Positions 44,774 to 52,533 of a stretch of DNA of 64,000 nt are shown piece by piece. Each line of letters begins with the position of its first letter. Positions within the stretch are counted from its first letter, which is position 1. The stretch is taken from NCBI RefSeq assembly GCF_900114635.1, contig NZ_FOTQ01000012.1, positions 20,201-84,200 on the forward strand, in the 5' to 3' direction. The notes under the pieces were generated by a model. It did not search any database. It saw only the letters and a list, made by a program, of their open reading frames with translations, and had not been told where the DNA came from. This DNA is from Shimia aestuarii. Its GTDB lineage: Bacteria > Pseudomonadota > Alphaproteobacteria > Rhodobacterales > Rhodobacteraceae. The translations under genes were made by a program, and so were the position numbers.

Positions 44774-45967
44774 TTATTCGGCGGCGAGCCGGTCGGGTGC
44801 GCGCCCCGAGAAGAAGCGGTGTGCCGCTTCGCCGGTCAGGTGGGAAATGCGCCCGGCGCAGATCGTGCCTTCGACCGCGTGAGTGCGGGCGTTGACGATG
44901 GCAATGTCGGCGCGTTGGCCCATGTCGAGTGCGCCTCGGTCGCTCAGTCCCATGATCCGTGCAGGGTGGCGCGAGATCAGATCCCATGCCTGCGGAAGGG
45001 TGTGGGTGCCAGTTTCCACGAGCCGAAAGGCAGCGCGGGACAGGGACGGATAGTGGTAATCCGAGACCAGCGCATCGCATAGCCCGTCGTGGATCAGGGT
45101 CTGCGCCGAGATATTGCCTGCCTGGCTGCCGCCCCGTACCACGTTGGGCGCGCCCATGATGACCAAGTCGCCCACGGCGCGGGCCAGCGCGGCCGCCGGG
45201 CGGGCGGTGGGAAATTCGCAGATGCGTGCGCCGATGATCGAAAACCGCTCTCGGGTGTCGCCGTCGGGGTCGTCATGGCTGCCATAGCGCACGCCAAGCG
45301 CGTCGAACCGTTTGGCGAGGGTGCAGAGATAGCGCGGCACGCGCGGGGTCTGTTCCCATGCCTGATGCACAAGCGCCATGTGTTCCTCGGGGGTGCGGCC
45401 CGATTTGCGGGCCCAGTAGGCGATCTCGTCCGGGCTGATCCGGGCGAGGTGCAGGGCCTCGTCGAGATGGTTGTTGAAGACGACATAGTCGACCTTGTGC
45501 CGTTCGACCGCGTCAAGCAGCCGGTCTGCGGTTTCGACCGTGTGGGTTTCACAGCGGATCTGGATGCGCAGGTCGGTCAGGGCGTGATCGCGGAAACGCT
45601 CCATGGCGGACAGAAGGCCCAGGGCGAACTCGGGGCTGCGGTGGCCGCCTTCCCAGGACCAGCTTTGCGCCAGCCACGCAGTTGTCACGCCATTGGCGGC
45701 CGCGTCGCGATCCGTCGCGCGCAACCCCATGTCCAGCGGGAAGGGGGCCGAGGGGCGCGGGGCGATGTGGCGTTCAAAGGCGTCGCCATGCAGGTCGATG
45801 ATGCCGGGGAGCAGGAGATAACCCGAGAGATCGACTTCGGGCAGGGGGCCATCGGCAATCTGGCCGCGGTCCACGGTCAGGGTTCGGTCCTGCATTTCCC
45901 CGTCGACAAGGACGGTGCCGCCGGTCAGGCGCACGGAAAGAAGAGGTTCGGGCATGGGTCCGCTCAT
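44774..45967 (-). CDS. phnM: PhnM-family amidohydrolase (second PhnM paralogue)
   Basis: The 397-residue product is an amidohydrolase-fold protein like PhnM, which removes diphosphate from ribose-1-alkylphosphonate 5-triphosphate. It shows LLPGIIDLHGDAFERHIAPRP, an AANGVTTAWLAQSWSWEGG segment, VFNNHLDEAL and VRGGSQAGNISA, and ends near GRISHLTGEAAHRFF. It differs from the canonical PhnM at 53257 in the first metal motif (LHGDAFERH against LHTDNLERH) and in the GITT region, so it may have another substrate. It lies downstream of phnF on the same strand. An ATG at 45955 is an alternative start. Confidence 0.85.
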   Translation of the reverse strand: MSGPMPEPLLSVRLTGGTVLVDGEMQDRTLTVDRGQIADGPLPEVDLSGYLLLPGIIDLHGDAFERHIAPRPSAPFPLDMGLRATDRDAAANGVTTAWLAQSWSWEGGHRSPEFALGLLSAMERFRDHALTDLRIQIRCETHTVETADRLLDAVERHKVDYVVFNNHLDEALHLARISPDEIAYWARKSGRTPEEHMALVHQAWEQTPRVPRYLCTLAKRFDALGVRYGSHDDPDGDTRERFSIIGARICEFPTARPAAALARAVGDLVIMGAPNVVRGGSQAGNISAQTLIHDGLCDALVSDYHYPSLSRAAFRLVETGTHTLPQAWDLISRHPARIMGLSDRGALDMGQRADIAIVNARTHAVEGTICAGRISHLTGEAAHRFFSGRAPDRLAAE

Positions 45968-46047
45968 TCTCGGGTTTTTGGGCAGACATACGCGGGTTTT
46001 GTGTCGTGGCGGTGACGGTCCGGCCGGAATTTCCGGGCGCGACGGGA

Positions 46048-46773
46048 TCAGTCGCCGTCGGCCAATGTCAGGGTGACGCGGTCCCCGGCAAACCAGGTGG
46101 TGCCGTATTCCACCGGACGCCCGTCGGGATCGACGTTGATGCCCACGGTCCGCAGGATCGGATCGCCTTCGTTCAAGAGAAGGTGCAGCGCCTGTGTGGC
46201 GCTGGCGCGGCGGGCGGTGAGGCGGGTGGAGGCGCGGGTATAGTCGGCAACGCCATATTCCCGAAGGGCCGCCGTAACCGAGCGCAGGCGGTTCAGGTGA
46301 TCGAGCATGTCGGGGAAGCGGCTGGCGGGAAAGACGCTGCGGAAAAGCGCGACGGGATGGGCATCGGCCAGCGACAGACCTTCGTAGACATGTACCCGGG
46401 CCTCCGGCGCCAGTTGCAACGCGGCTGCCTCGCGCGGGTCGGGGGCGCGGGTTTCGAGATAGAGCACCTCTTTGCCCGGAAGCCGCCCGGCCTGTTCGAG
46501 GTTGCGGTGAAACCGGACCCGCTTGCCGATTGGATAATCGGTGGCGGCGTGGGTCACAAAGACCCCGGCACCGCGTCGCGCATGCACCAGCCCCTGTTCC
46601 GCCATGGACTTGAGCGCATGGCGGACCGTGTGGCGATTGACCCCGAAACGCGACGAGAGTTCGGCCTCGGTCGGCAGCTTGGCACCGGGCGGATAGCGGC
46701 CTTCGGCGATGTCTTCGGTCAGGGTGGCGGCGATGGATTTCCAGATCGGCGTGCGCGGTGCGGGTGTGGGCAT
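46048..46773 (-). CDS. phnF: GntR/HutC-family regulator of the phn locus
   Basis: The 241-residue product has a GntR winged helix-turn-helix (IWKSIAATLTEDIAEGRYPPGAKLPTEAELSSRFGVNRHTVRHALKSMAEQGLV, about 9-65). A UTRA ligand-binding domain follows (about 85-235), as in PhnF and HutC. It is divergent from phnG across 101 bp that hold an inverted repeat suited to it. PhnF proteins are repressors, so release by a phosphonate-derived ligand or phosphate signal is expected. It is probably co-transcribed with the phnM paralogue downstream (80-bp gap). Confidence 0.93.
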   Translation of the reverse strand: MPTPAPRTPIWKSIAATLTEDIAEGRYPPGAKLPTEAELSSRFGVNRHTVRHALKSMAEQGLVHARRGAGVFVTHAATDYPIGKRVRFHRNLEQAGRLPGKEVLYLETRAPDPREAAALQLAPEARVHVYEGLSLADAHPVALFRSVFPASRFPDMLDHLNRLRSVTAALREYGVADYTRASTRLTARRASATQALHLLLNEGDPILRTVGINVDPDGRPVEYGTTWFAGDRVTLTLADGD

Positions 46774-46790
46774 GTCACGAAACTTTCACG
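46773..46790 (+). promoter_or_regulatory. Candidate Pho box upstream of phnG
   Basis: TGTCACG-AAAC-TTTCACG has the two-heptamer, 11-bp-period form of a PhoB site and matches the element before phnC at 14 of 18 positions. It touches the phnF start codon and lies 84 bp upstream of phnG, ahead of the putative PhnF operator, fitting activation of phnG under phosphate limitation and local autoregulation. Confidence 0.5.
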
Positions 46791-46827
46791 GGAGAGGGAT
46801 TGCCCGACTCGGGGGGAATGGGTAATG

Positions 46828-46859
46828 ATTTGTCTAGTTGTATAGAAAAGTAGACAAAT
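46828..46859. promoter_or_regulatory. Candidate PhnF operator
   Basis: ATTTGTCTA (46828-46836) and TAGACAAAT (46851-46859) form a perfect 9-bp inverted repeat with a 14-bp AT-rich spacer. The inner TCTA/TAGA boxes (46833-46846) nest a smaller repeat. TGTCTAG recurs at 46868-46874, next to the phnG start. TCTA/TATAGA-type half-sites suit a HutC-subfamily protein. The spacer probably holds the phnG promoter. Confidence 0.55.
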
Positions 46860-46874
46860 TCGCAAGGTGTCTAG

Positions 46875-47318
46875 ATGAGCGCAGATTTCACGAGGCGGGA
46901 CTGGATGTCCCTGATGGCCAAGGCGCCGGGCGCGTCGGTGGCGCGGCTTTGGGCGGCGCTGGAGATGGTGCCGGAGTTCCATTGGCTGCGGGCGCCGGAA
47001 GTGGGGGCGGCCATGGTGCGCGGGCGGCAGGGCGCGACAGGCGCGCCGTTCAACCTTGGGGAAATGACGATCACGCGCTGTTCGCTGCAGCTTGAGAGTG
47101 GGGCGGTGGGGCATGGCTATGTGCAGGGGCGTGACAAGGACAAGGCGCGGGTCGTGGCGCTGGTGGATGCGCTGATGCAGGGCGACATGGCGGCGCGGGT
47201 GCGCGCCGGGATGCTGGAACCGTTGGCCGCAGAGATGGACGCGGCCAAAGAGGCGCGCGCGGCCAAGGCCGCGGCGACCAAGGTGGATTTCTTCACGATG
47301 GTACGGGGAGAGGATTGA
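46875..47318 (+). CDS. phnG: C-P lyase complex subunit PhnG
   Basis: The 147-residue protein is part of the PhnGHIJ core that couples phosphonates to the ribose of ATP. It has FTRRDWMSLMAKAPGASVARLW at the start and the central NLGEMTITRCSLQLESGAVGHGYVQGRDKDKARVVALVDALMQ block that defines PhnG. AAGG at 46864-46867 is the ribosome site. The gene opens the phnGHIJ operon and its stop shares a base with the phnH start. Confidence 0.95.
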   Translation: MSADFTRRDWMSLMAKAPGASVARLWAALEMVPEFHWLRAPEVGAAMVRGRQGATGAPFNLGEMTITRCSLQLESGAVGHGYVQGRDKDKARVVALVDALMQGDMAARVRAGMLEPLAAEMDAAKEARAAKAAATKVDFFTMVRGED

Positions 47319-47887
47319 TGGACGCGGACCTTCTCAGGGGTGGATTTACGAACGCGCCGGTGGATGCAGCGCATGCGTTTCGCGCGGCGATGAACGTGAT
47401 GGCGCGGCCCGGAACAGTGGAGACGCTTGCCGGGGCGAAGCCGCCCGCGCCGCTGTCGGTGGCTGCCGGGGTGCTGCTTTTGACGCTGTGTGACCCGGAA
47501 ACGCCGGTGTTCCTTGCCGGGGTCCATGACTGTGCGGCGGTGCGCGACTGGATCACCTTCCATGTCGGGGCGCCGCTCATCGGACCGGAGCGTTCGGTTT
47601 TTGCTGTGGGCGGCTGGGACGACCTGATGCCGCTGGACCGGTTTACGATTGGAACGCCGGAATACCCGGATCGCTCGGCCACGATGATTGTCGAAGAGGG
47701 CGAAACCCCGTTGGTGAACGCCATTTTGCGGGGGCCGGGGATACGGAGCACGGCGGCGGCGCGCCTGCCGGAGCTGGATGCGTTTCAACGCAATGCGGCG
47801 CTGTTTCCGCTGGGGCTCGATTTCTTTTTTACGCAAGGCGGGCGCGTCCGCGCGGTGCCGCGCACGACCAAGGTGGAGGCGGCCTGA
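47318..47887 (+). CDS. phnH: C-P lyase complex subunit PhnH
   Basis: The 189-residue protein is a core subunit with a vestigial PLP-transferase-like fold. Family features are DAAHAFRAAMNVMARPGTVETLAGAKPP near the start and LILLTLCDPETPV-like sequence at about 45-57, with FHVGAPLI and LRGPGIRS further on. The start at 47318 (TGATG overlap with phnG) is preferred, with GGGGAGAGGA just upstream. Its stop shares a base with the phnI start. Confidence 0.95.
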   Translation: MDADLLRGGFTNAPVDAAHAFRAAMNVMARPGTVETLAGAKPPAPLSVAAGVLLLTLCDPETPVFLAGVHDCAAVRDWITFHVGAPLIGPERSVFAVGGWDDLMPLDRFTIGTPEYPDRSATMIVEEGETPLVNAILRGPGIRSTAAARLPELDAFQRNAALFPLGLDFFFTQGGRVRAVPRTTKVEAA

Positions 47888-48981
47888 TGTATGTTGCGGT
47901 GAAAGGCGGTGAACGCGCGATCGACAATGCCCATGCGTGGTTGGCCGAGGAACGGCGGGGCGATACGGATGTCGCCGAGTTGAGCGTCGCGCAGATTCGT
48001 GAGCAGCTGAAGCTGGCGGTGAACCGGGTGATGGCGGAAGGGTCGCTCTATGACCCCGACCTTGCCGCGCTGGCGATCAAGCAGGCGCGGGGCGACCTGA
48101 TCGAGGCGATTTTCCTGATCCGGGCCTATCGCACGACCTTGCCCCGTTTCGGGCATTCCGTGCCGGTGGAAACGGGCGACATGGCCTGTGATCGCAGGAT
48201 CAGCGCAACCTTCAAGGATGCGCCCGGCGGTCAAGTGCTGGGCCCGACCTTTGATTACACGCACCGTTTGCTGGATTTCAAACTGGCCGCCGAGGGAGAT
48301 ATTCCCGACGCGCCGGGTGCCGCGCCGCGCGATGCGCCGACGCCCCATATCACCGGGTTCCTGAACAAGGAAGGTCTGATCCAGACCGAGAAAGAGAGTG
48401 ACGATACGCCAGCGGACCTGACGCGGGAGCCGTTGGCGCTTCCCGCCGACCGGCCCTTGCGGTTGCAGGCGTTGACGCGGGGGGACGAGGGGTTCGTGTT
48501 GTCGATGGCCTATTCCACGCAGCGCGGCTATGCCCGCAACCACGCTTTTGTCGGCGAACTGCGTATTGGCCGGGTGCCGGTGGAGATGGAAATCCCCGAA
48601 CTGGGCTTTGCCATCGAGATTGGTGAGATCGAGCTGACCGAGTGTGAGACGGTGAACCAGTTCCAGGGCAGCAAGACCGAGCCGCCGCAGTTCACGCGCG
48701 GCTATGGGCTTGTGTTCGGGCAGTCAGAGCGCAAGGCGATTTCCATGGCGCTGGTCGACAGGGCGCTGCGCTGGAAGGAGCTGGGCGAGGATGACATGGG
48801 GGCTCCGGCGCAGGACGAGGAATTCGTGCTGTACCATTGCGACAATATCCAGGCGACGGGGTTCCTCGAGCACATCAAGCTGCCCCATTACGTGGATTTC
48901 CAATCCGAGCTGGAATTGATCCGCAAGCTGCGGCGGGAGGCGGCGGATGCCTCCGCCACCTCGAAGGAGGCGGCGGAATGA
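47887..48981 (+). CDS. phnI: C-P lyase complex subunit PhnI
   Basis: With PhnG, H and L, PhnI displaces adenine from ATP or GTP to form alpha-D-ribose-1-alkylphosphonate 5-triphosphate. The 364-residue product starts MYVAVKGGERAIDNAHAWLAEERRG. It contains QIREQLKLAVNRVMAEGSLYDPDLAALAIKQARGDLIEAIFLIRAYRTTLPRF and the YSTQRGYARNHAFVGELRIG and NQFQGSKTEPPQFTRGYG segments, all typical. It ends with an AAGGAGG-containing stretch, then a 178-bp gap before phnJ, which is unusual in an otherwise overlapping operon. Confidence 0.95.
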   Translation: MYVAVKGGERAIDNAHAWLAEERRGDTDVAELSVAQIREQLKLAVNRVMAEGSLYDPDLAALAIKQARGDLIEAIFLIRAYRTTLPRFGHSVPVETGDMACDRRISATFKDAPGGQVLGPTFDYTHRLLDFKLAAEGDIPDAPGAAPRDAPTPHITGFLNKEGLIQTEKESDDTPADLTREPLALPADRPLRLQALTRGDEGFVLSMAYSTQRGYARNHAFVGELRIGRVPVEMEIPELGFAIEIGEIELTECETVNQFQGSKTEPPQFTRGYGLVFGQSERKAISMALVDRALRWKELGEDDMGAPAQDEEFVLYHCDNIQATGFLEHIKLPHYVDFQSELELIRKLRREAADASATSKEAAE

Positions 48982-48995
48982 CACCGGTAAAAGGA

Positions 48996-49094
48996 TCAGG
49001 ATTGTGCGTCTTCGCCGGTGTTCCGTGCGTGCATCACCTTGGCGATGACGGCCAGGCAAAAGACGACAAGCAGGGCATTTACGATGCTGAACAT
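48996..49094 (-). CDS. Possible 32-residue membrane peptide, antisense in the phnI-phnJ gap
   Basis: On the minus strand an ATG at 49094, with AAGGAA 8 nt upstream, opens a 33-codon frame. The peptide starts MFSIVNALLVVFCLAVIAKV, a single hydrophobic helix, and then has a polar tail with HARNTGEDAQS. By my count 23 of 31 codons after the start end in G or C (74%), as in neighbouring genes. The overlapping plus-strand frame in the same gap reaches only 28 of 60 (47%). The frame is shorter than usual annotation cut-offs. No homologue is known to me and expression is unproven. Confidence 0.4.
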   Translation of the reverse strand: MFSIVNALLVVFCLAVIAKVMHARNTGEDAQS

Positions 49095-49159
49095 GAGATA
49101 GGTTCCTTCTGGTTTCTTGCATGTGAAGCTCTCGCATACCGGGAAAAAGGGGCAAGAAG

Positions 49160-50071
49160 ATGATGGATTTGAGGGAAAACGGCCCGGAAACCGCCACCGA
49201 AATGACCGATTACAACTTTGCCTATCTGGATGAGCAGACCAAGCGGATGATCCGCCGGGCCATCCTCAAGGGGCTGGCGATCCCGGGTTACCAGGTGCCG
49301 TTTGCCAGCCGGGAAATGCCTATGCCTTATGGTTGGGGCACCGGAGGCGTGCAGGTGAGCGCGGCGACGTTGACGCCCGAGGACACGTTCAAGGTGATCG
49401 ACCAGGGCGCGGATGACACGACGAACGCGGTGTCGATCCGCAAGTTCTTTGAACGCACGGCTGGGGTTGCGACCACCGAGGAGACGAGCAAAGCCAGCGT
49501 GATCCAGACGCGCCACCGCATTCCCGAAGAGCCGCTGCGCGAGGATCAGATCCTTGTCTACCAGGTGCCGATTCCCGAACCTTTGCGATTTCTTGAGCCG
49601 AGCGAGGTGGAGACGCGCAAGATGCACAGCCTTGAGGAATACGGGCTGATGCATGTGAAGCTGTACGAGGATATCAGCCGCCACGGCGCGATTGCCACGG
49701 CTTATGCCTATCCGGTGAAGGTGGAAGGGCGGTACGTGATGGACCCGTCGCCCATTCCCAAGTTCGACAACCCGAAGCTGGAAATGGCGGCAATCCAGCT
49801 GTTCGGCGCGGGGCGTGAGCAGCGGATCTATGCGTTGCCGCCGTGGTGCCGGGTGGTGAGCCTTGATTTCGAAGACTACCCGTTCGAGGCGAGCAAGGCG
49901 GATGCGCCCTGTGACCTGTGCGGGGCGGATGACAGCTATCTGGATGAAGTCATCATGGATGACTCGGGTACGCGGATGTTTGTCTGTTCGGACACGGATT
50001 ACTGTGCCAGCCGTCGGGCGGCGGGGCATGTGGGCGCGCAGGGCGCCATCGAGCAGGAGGGTGCGGCATGA
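49160..50071 (+). CDS. phnJ: Carbon-phosphorus lyase, radical SAM subunit PhnJ
   Basis: PhnJ cleaves the C-P bond of ribose-1-alkylphosphonate 5-phosphate to the alkane and a 1,2-cyclic phosphate. It uses a [4Fe-4S] cluster and S-adenosylmethionine. The 303-residue product has the four family cysteines C251, C254, C276 and C282 (C-x2-C-x21-C-x5-C in PCDLCGADDSYLDE...FVCSDTDYC). It also has the glycyl-radical segment AIPGYQVPF with G43, the counterpart of E. coli Gly32. MPMPYGWGTGG and DQGADDTTNAVSIR are also conserved. A second ATG at 49163 is possible. It overlaps the VOC gene by ATGA. Confidence 0.97.
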   Translation: MMDLRENGPETATEMTDYNFAYLDEQTKRMIRRAILKGLAIPGYQVPFASREMPMPYGWGTGGVQVSAATLTPEDTFKVIDQGADDTTNAVSIRKFFERTAGVATTEETSKASVIQTRHRIPEEPLREDQILVYQVPIPEPLRFLEPSEVETRKMHSLEEYGLMHVKLYEDISRHGAIATAYAYPVKVEGRYVMDPSPIPKFDNPKLEMAAIQLFGAGREQRIYALPPWCRVVSLDFEDYPFEASKADAPCDLCGADDSYLDEVIMDDSGTRMFVCSDTDYCASRRAAGHVGAQGAIEQEGAA

Positions 50072-50466
50072 GCGCGGATACGCTTGGAATTGATCATCTG
50101 GGACTGACCGTGAGGGACCTGCAGGCGAGCCTGGCGTTTTTCACTGGTGCGCTGGGCTGGGAACAGTTTGGCGGCAATCCGGACTATCCGTCGGCCTATG
50201 TCACGGATGGCACGTCGAAGATCACGCTTTGGCAGCAAACGCAAAAAGGCAGCGGGTTTGACCGCCATGCCAATGTCGGGCTGCATCATACCGCGCTGAA
50301 AGTGGCGGATGAAGCGACGCTGCGCGCGGTGTTCGAGCGGGTTCGGGTCTGGCCCGGCGTCGAGGTGGAGTTTGCGCCGGAATTGTCGGGCAAGGGGCCC
50401 AAGATACATTTCATGATCCGTGAGCCGGGGGGCACGCGGTTGGAGGTTTCCCATGATCCAAGGTGA
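50068..50466 (+). CDS. VOC (glyoxalase-fold) protein inside the phn operon
   Basis: The 132-residue single-domain product opens with LGIDHLGLTVRDLQASLAFFTGALGWE, the first beta-alpha-beta-beta-beta unit of the vicinal oxygen chelate fold. A second unit holds HHTALKVADEATLRAVFERV and GGTRLEVSHD. H10, H73/H74 and E126 sit where metal ligands are expected. It overlaps phnJ by 4 bp and phnK by 14 bp, so it is made with the C-P lyase core. It is not one of the 14 E. coli phn genes. A role in handling a phosphonate, a product or cofactor, or resistance of the fosfomycin type, is open. Confidence 0.88.
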   Translation: MSADTLGIDHLGLTVRDLQASLAFFTGALGWEQFGGNPDYPSAYVTDGTSKITLWQQTQKGSGFDRHANVGLHHTALKVADEATLRAVFERVRVWPGVEVEFAPELSGKGPKIHFMIREPGGTRLEVSHDPR

Positions 50467-51241
50467 AACGAACGGGCCGCTGCTGTCGGTGCGCGGAGTC
50501 ACGCACATGTATGGCAAGCGGATCGGCTGTGCGGATGTGCATTTCGATCTCTATCCCGGCGAGGTGATGGGCATCGTCGGGGAGAGCGGGTCGGGCAAGT
50601 CGACCTTGCTCAATTGTCTTGCGGGGCATCTTGTGCCGGACCGGGGCGAAGTGCTGTTCGAGATGCGGGATGGGGCGGTGAAGGATACCGTGACCATGTC
50701 GGAGCCGGAGCGGCGCATGCTGGGGCGGACGGATTGGGCCTTTGTGCATCAGCATGCGCGGGACGGGCTTCGGATGAACGTGAGTGCCGGAGGTAATGTC
50801 GGAGAGCGGCTGATGGCCGTCGGCGCGCGTCATTACGGCGGTATTCGCGCCGAGGCGGTGGACTGGCTGGACCGGGTCGAGATTGCCGAGAGCCGGGTGG
50901 ATGATCGCCCGACACAGTTTTCAGGCGGGATGCAGCAGCGCCTTCAGATCGCGCGCAACCTCGTGACCGGGCCGCGGCTGGTGTTCATGGATGAACCGAC
51001 CGGGGGGCTGGACGTGTCGGTGCAGGCGCGGCTTCTGGATCTGTTGCGGGGGCTTGTGCGCGAAATGGGGTTGAGTGCGATCATCGTGACCCATGACCTT
51101 GCCGTGGTGCGGCTTTTGGCGGACCGGCTGATGGTGATGAAGGACGGGCAGGTGGTGGAAACCGGGCTGACGGACCAGGTGCTGGACGATCCGCAGCATG
51201 CCTATACGCAGCTTCTTGTTTCCAGCGTGTTGCAGGTTTGA
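50453..51241 (+). CDS. phnK: C-P lyase ATP-binding subunit PhnK
   Basis: The 262-residue ABC-type ATPase binds the PhnGHIJ core through PhnJ and is needed for C-P cleavage in cells; it is not a transporter. Walker A is [16 protein letters not shown], the Q-loop region AFVHQHARDGLRM, the signature FSGGMQQRLQIARNL, Walker B LVFMDEPTGGLD and H-loop IVTHDLAVVRL. The ATG at 50453 is chosen for its GGAGG six nt upstream. It is followed by a GC-rich repeat element before phnL. Confidence 0.95.
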   Translation: MIQGETNGPLLSVRGVTHMYGKRIGCADVHFDLYPGEVMGIVGESGSGKSTLLNCLAGHLVPDRGEVLFEMRDGAVKDTVTMSEPERRMLGRTDWAFVHQHARDGLRMNVSAGGNVGERLMAVGARHYGGIRAEAVDWLDRVEIAESRVDDRPTQFSGGMQQRLQIARNLVTGPRLVFMDEPTGGLDVSVQARLLDLLRGLVREMGLSAIIVTHDLAVVRLLADRLMVMKDGQVVETGLTDQVLDDPQHAYTQLLVSSVLQV

Positions 51242-51251
51242 GGACGGGGCA

Positions 51252-51313
51252 GGGGGGCTGTCTGCCCCCCGTCGCAAGCGACTCCCCCCGAGGATATTTT
51301 TGGCAAAAGGAAG
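51252..51313 (+). repeat. Dispersed hairpin element, copy A (phnK-phnL gap)
   Basis: GGGGGGC-TGTCT-GCCCCCC (51252-51270) is a perfect 7-bp stem. It is followed by a small GTCG-CAAG-CGAC hairpin, then CTCCCCCCGAGGATATTTTTGG (51282 on) and an AAAAGGAAGA tail. Copy B with the same order lies on the minus strand at 61891-61953. The strong stem and T-run look like a terminator, yet here it is between two operon genes and its AAGGAAG end provides the phnL ribosome site. I recall similar CCCCCCGAGG-TATTTTT elements in many Roseobacter intergenic regions. Confidence 0.7.
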
Positions 51314-51319
51314 ACATGG

Positions 51320-52000
51320 ATGATCGAGATTGAAGGGGTGGCCAAGACCTTTACGCTGCATAATCAGGGGTGTGTTGTGATCCCGGTGATGCAAGGTGCG
51401 ACCCTGTCGGTGGCGCGCGGGGATTGCGTCGGGCTGATCGGGGCGTCGGGCGCGGGCAAGTCGACCTTGATGCGGATGATCTATGGCAATTACCTTGCTG
51501 CTGAGGGGCGGATTGTTGTCGATGGGGTGGACGTGGTGCAGGCGCCGCCGCGCGAGATACTGGCGCTTCGGCGGGAAACGCTGGGCTATGTGAGCCAGTT
51601 CCTGCGGGTGGTGCCGCGGGTGCCGACGCTGGACGTGGTGGCCGAGCCCCTGCTGGTGCTGGGTGTGGACGCCGAGGTGGCGCGGAACCGGGCGCGCGCG
51701 TTGCTGACCCGGCTGCGCATTCCAGAACGTCTCTGGGCGTTGAGCCCGACGTCGTTTTCGGGAGGGGAGCAGCAGCGGGTGAATATCGCGCGGGGCTTTG
51801 CACATGATTACCCGGCGCTGCTTTTGGATGAGCCGACGGCAAGCCTTGATGCAGCGAACCGGGACACGGTGCTGGAGCTGATCGAGGAGGCCAAGGCGCG
51901 CGGGGCGGCGATCATCGGGATCTTCCATGACGAAGCAGCCCGGGAGCGTGTGTGCGACCGGGTGGTGGACGTATCGGCCTATACGCCAAGGGCCGCGTGA
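51320..52000 (+). CDS. phnL: C-P lyase ATP-binding subunit PhnL
   Basis: The 226-residue ABC-type ATPase works with PhnG, H and I in forming the ribosyl-phosphonate. It shows [39 protein letters not shown] (Walker A about 39-46), signature FSGGEQQRVNIARGFAH, Walker B LLLDEPTASLD and H-loop GIFHDEAARERV, where His precedes Asp-Glu as usual in PhnL. The NYLAAEGRIVV segment is family-specific. AAGGAAG is 7 nt upstream of 51320. The stop shares a base with the phnN start. Confidence 0.95.
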   Translation: MIEIEGVAKTFTLHNQGCVVIPVMQGATLSVARGDCVGLIGASGAGKSTLMRMIYGNYLAAEGRIVVDGVDVVQAPPREILALRRETLGYVSQFLRVVPRVPTLDVVAEPLLVLGVDAEVARNRARALLTRLRIPERLWALSPTSFSGGEQQRVNIARGFAHDYPALLLDEPTASLDAANRDTVLELIEEAKARGAAIIGIFHDEAARERVCDRVVDVSAYTPRAA

Positions 52001-52533
52001 TGGGCGCGCACGTGATTGGTGTCGTTGGACCGAGCGGCGTGGGCAAGGATACGGTGATGCATGCGCTTGCGACGGCGCATCCCGACATCCGGCTGGCGCG
52101 GCGGGTGATCACGCGCCCGGAAGAGGCCGGGGGCGAAGACTTTGACGCTCTGAGCGAAGCCGGATTTGACCTGAGAGTCGCAGAGGGGGGCTTTGCGCTT
52201 TGGTGGGAGGCGCACGGGCTGCGCTATGGCATTCCACAGGAAGAGGTGGCTGGGGAGGACACGATCCTCGTGAACCTGTCGCGCACGGTGCTTGGCGCGG
52301 CGCGGGCGCGGTTTGAGCACTTTGCGGTGTTGTCGCTGGTGGCGGCGCCCGAGACGCTTGCGGCGCGGCTGGCGGCGCGGGGCAGGGAGAGCCGTGAAGA
52401 AGTGGCCGCCCGGCTGGCGCGGGCCGAATTTGTGCGGCCCAAAGGCGCGGACGTGATCGAGATCAGCAATGACGGGGCGCTTGAGGACACCGTGGCGCAG
52501 GCGCTGGACGCGCTTTATCCGGTGAGGGTGTAG
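52000..52533 (+). CDS. phnN: Ribose 1,5-bisphosphokinase PhnN
   Basis: The 177-residue kinase phosphorylates ribose 1,5-bisphosphate to PRPP, the last step of the C-P lyase pathway, which recycles the ribose. It is guanylate-kinase-like, with Walker A GPSGVGKDTVMHAL (about 9-22), VITRPEEAGGEDFDALSEAGFD, and FALWWEAHGLRYGIP, the usual lid and substrate region. The start at 52000 overlaps the phnL stop (TGATG). Its 3' end overlaps the convergent DUF1045 gene by 19 bp. Confidence 0.94.
   Translation: MGAHVIGVVGPSGVGKDTVMHALATAHPDIRLARRVITRPEEAGGEDFDALSEAGFDLRVAEGGFALWWEAHGLRYGIPQEEVAGEDTILVNLSRTVLGAARARFEHFAVLSLVAAPETLAARLAARGRESREEVAARLARAEFVRPKGADVIEISNDGALEDTVAQALDALYPVRV

Noticed and set aside
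48978..49163. 61-codon plus-strand frame bridging phnI and phnJ
   Set aside because: It has ATGA overlaps at both ends and a good AAGGAGG, but only 47% of codons end in G/C, it uses AGA AGA and ATA, and it has no recognisable fold. The overlapping minus-strand frame has better coding character. Kept as a finding, not a gene.
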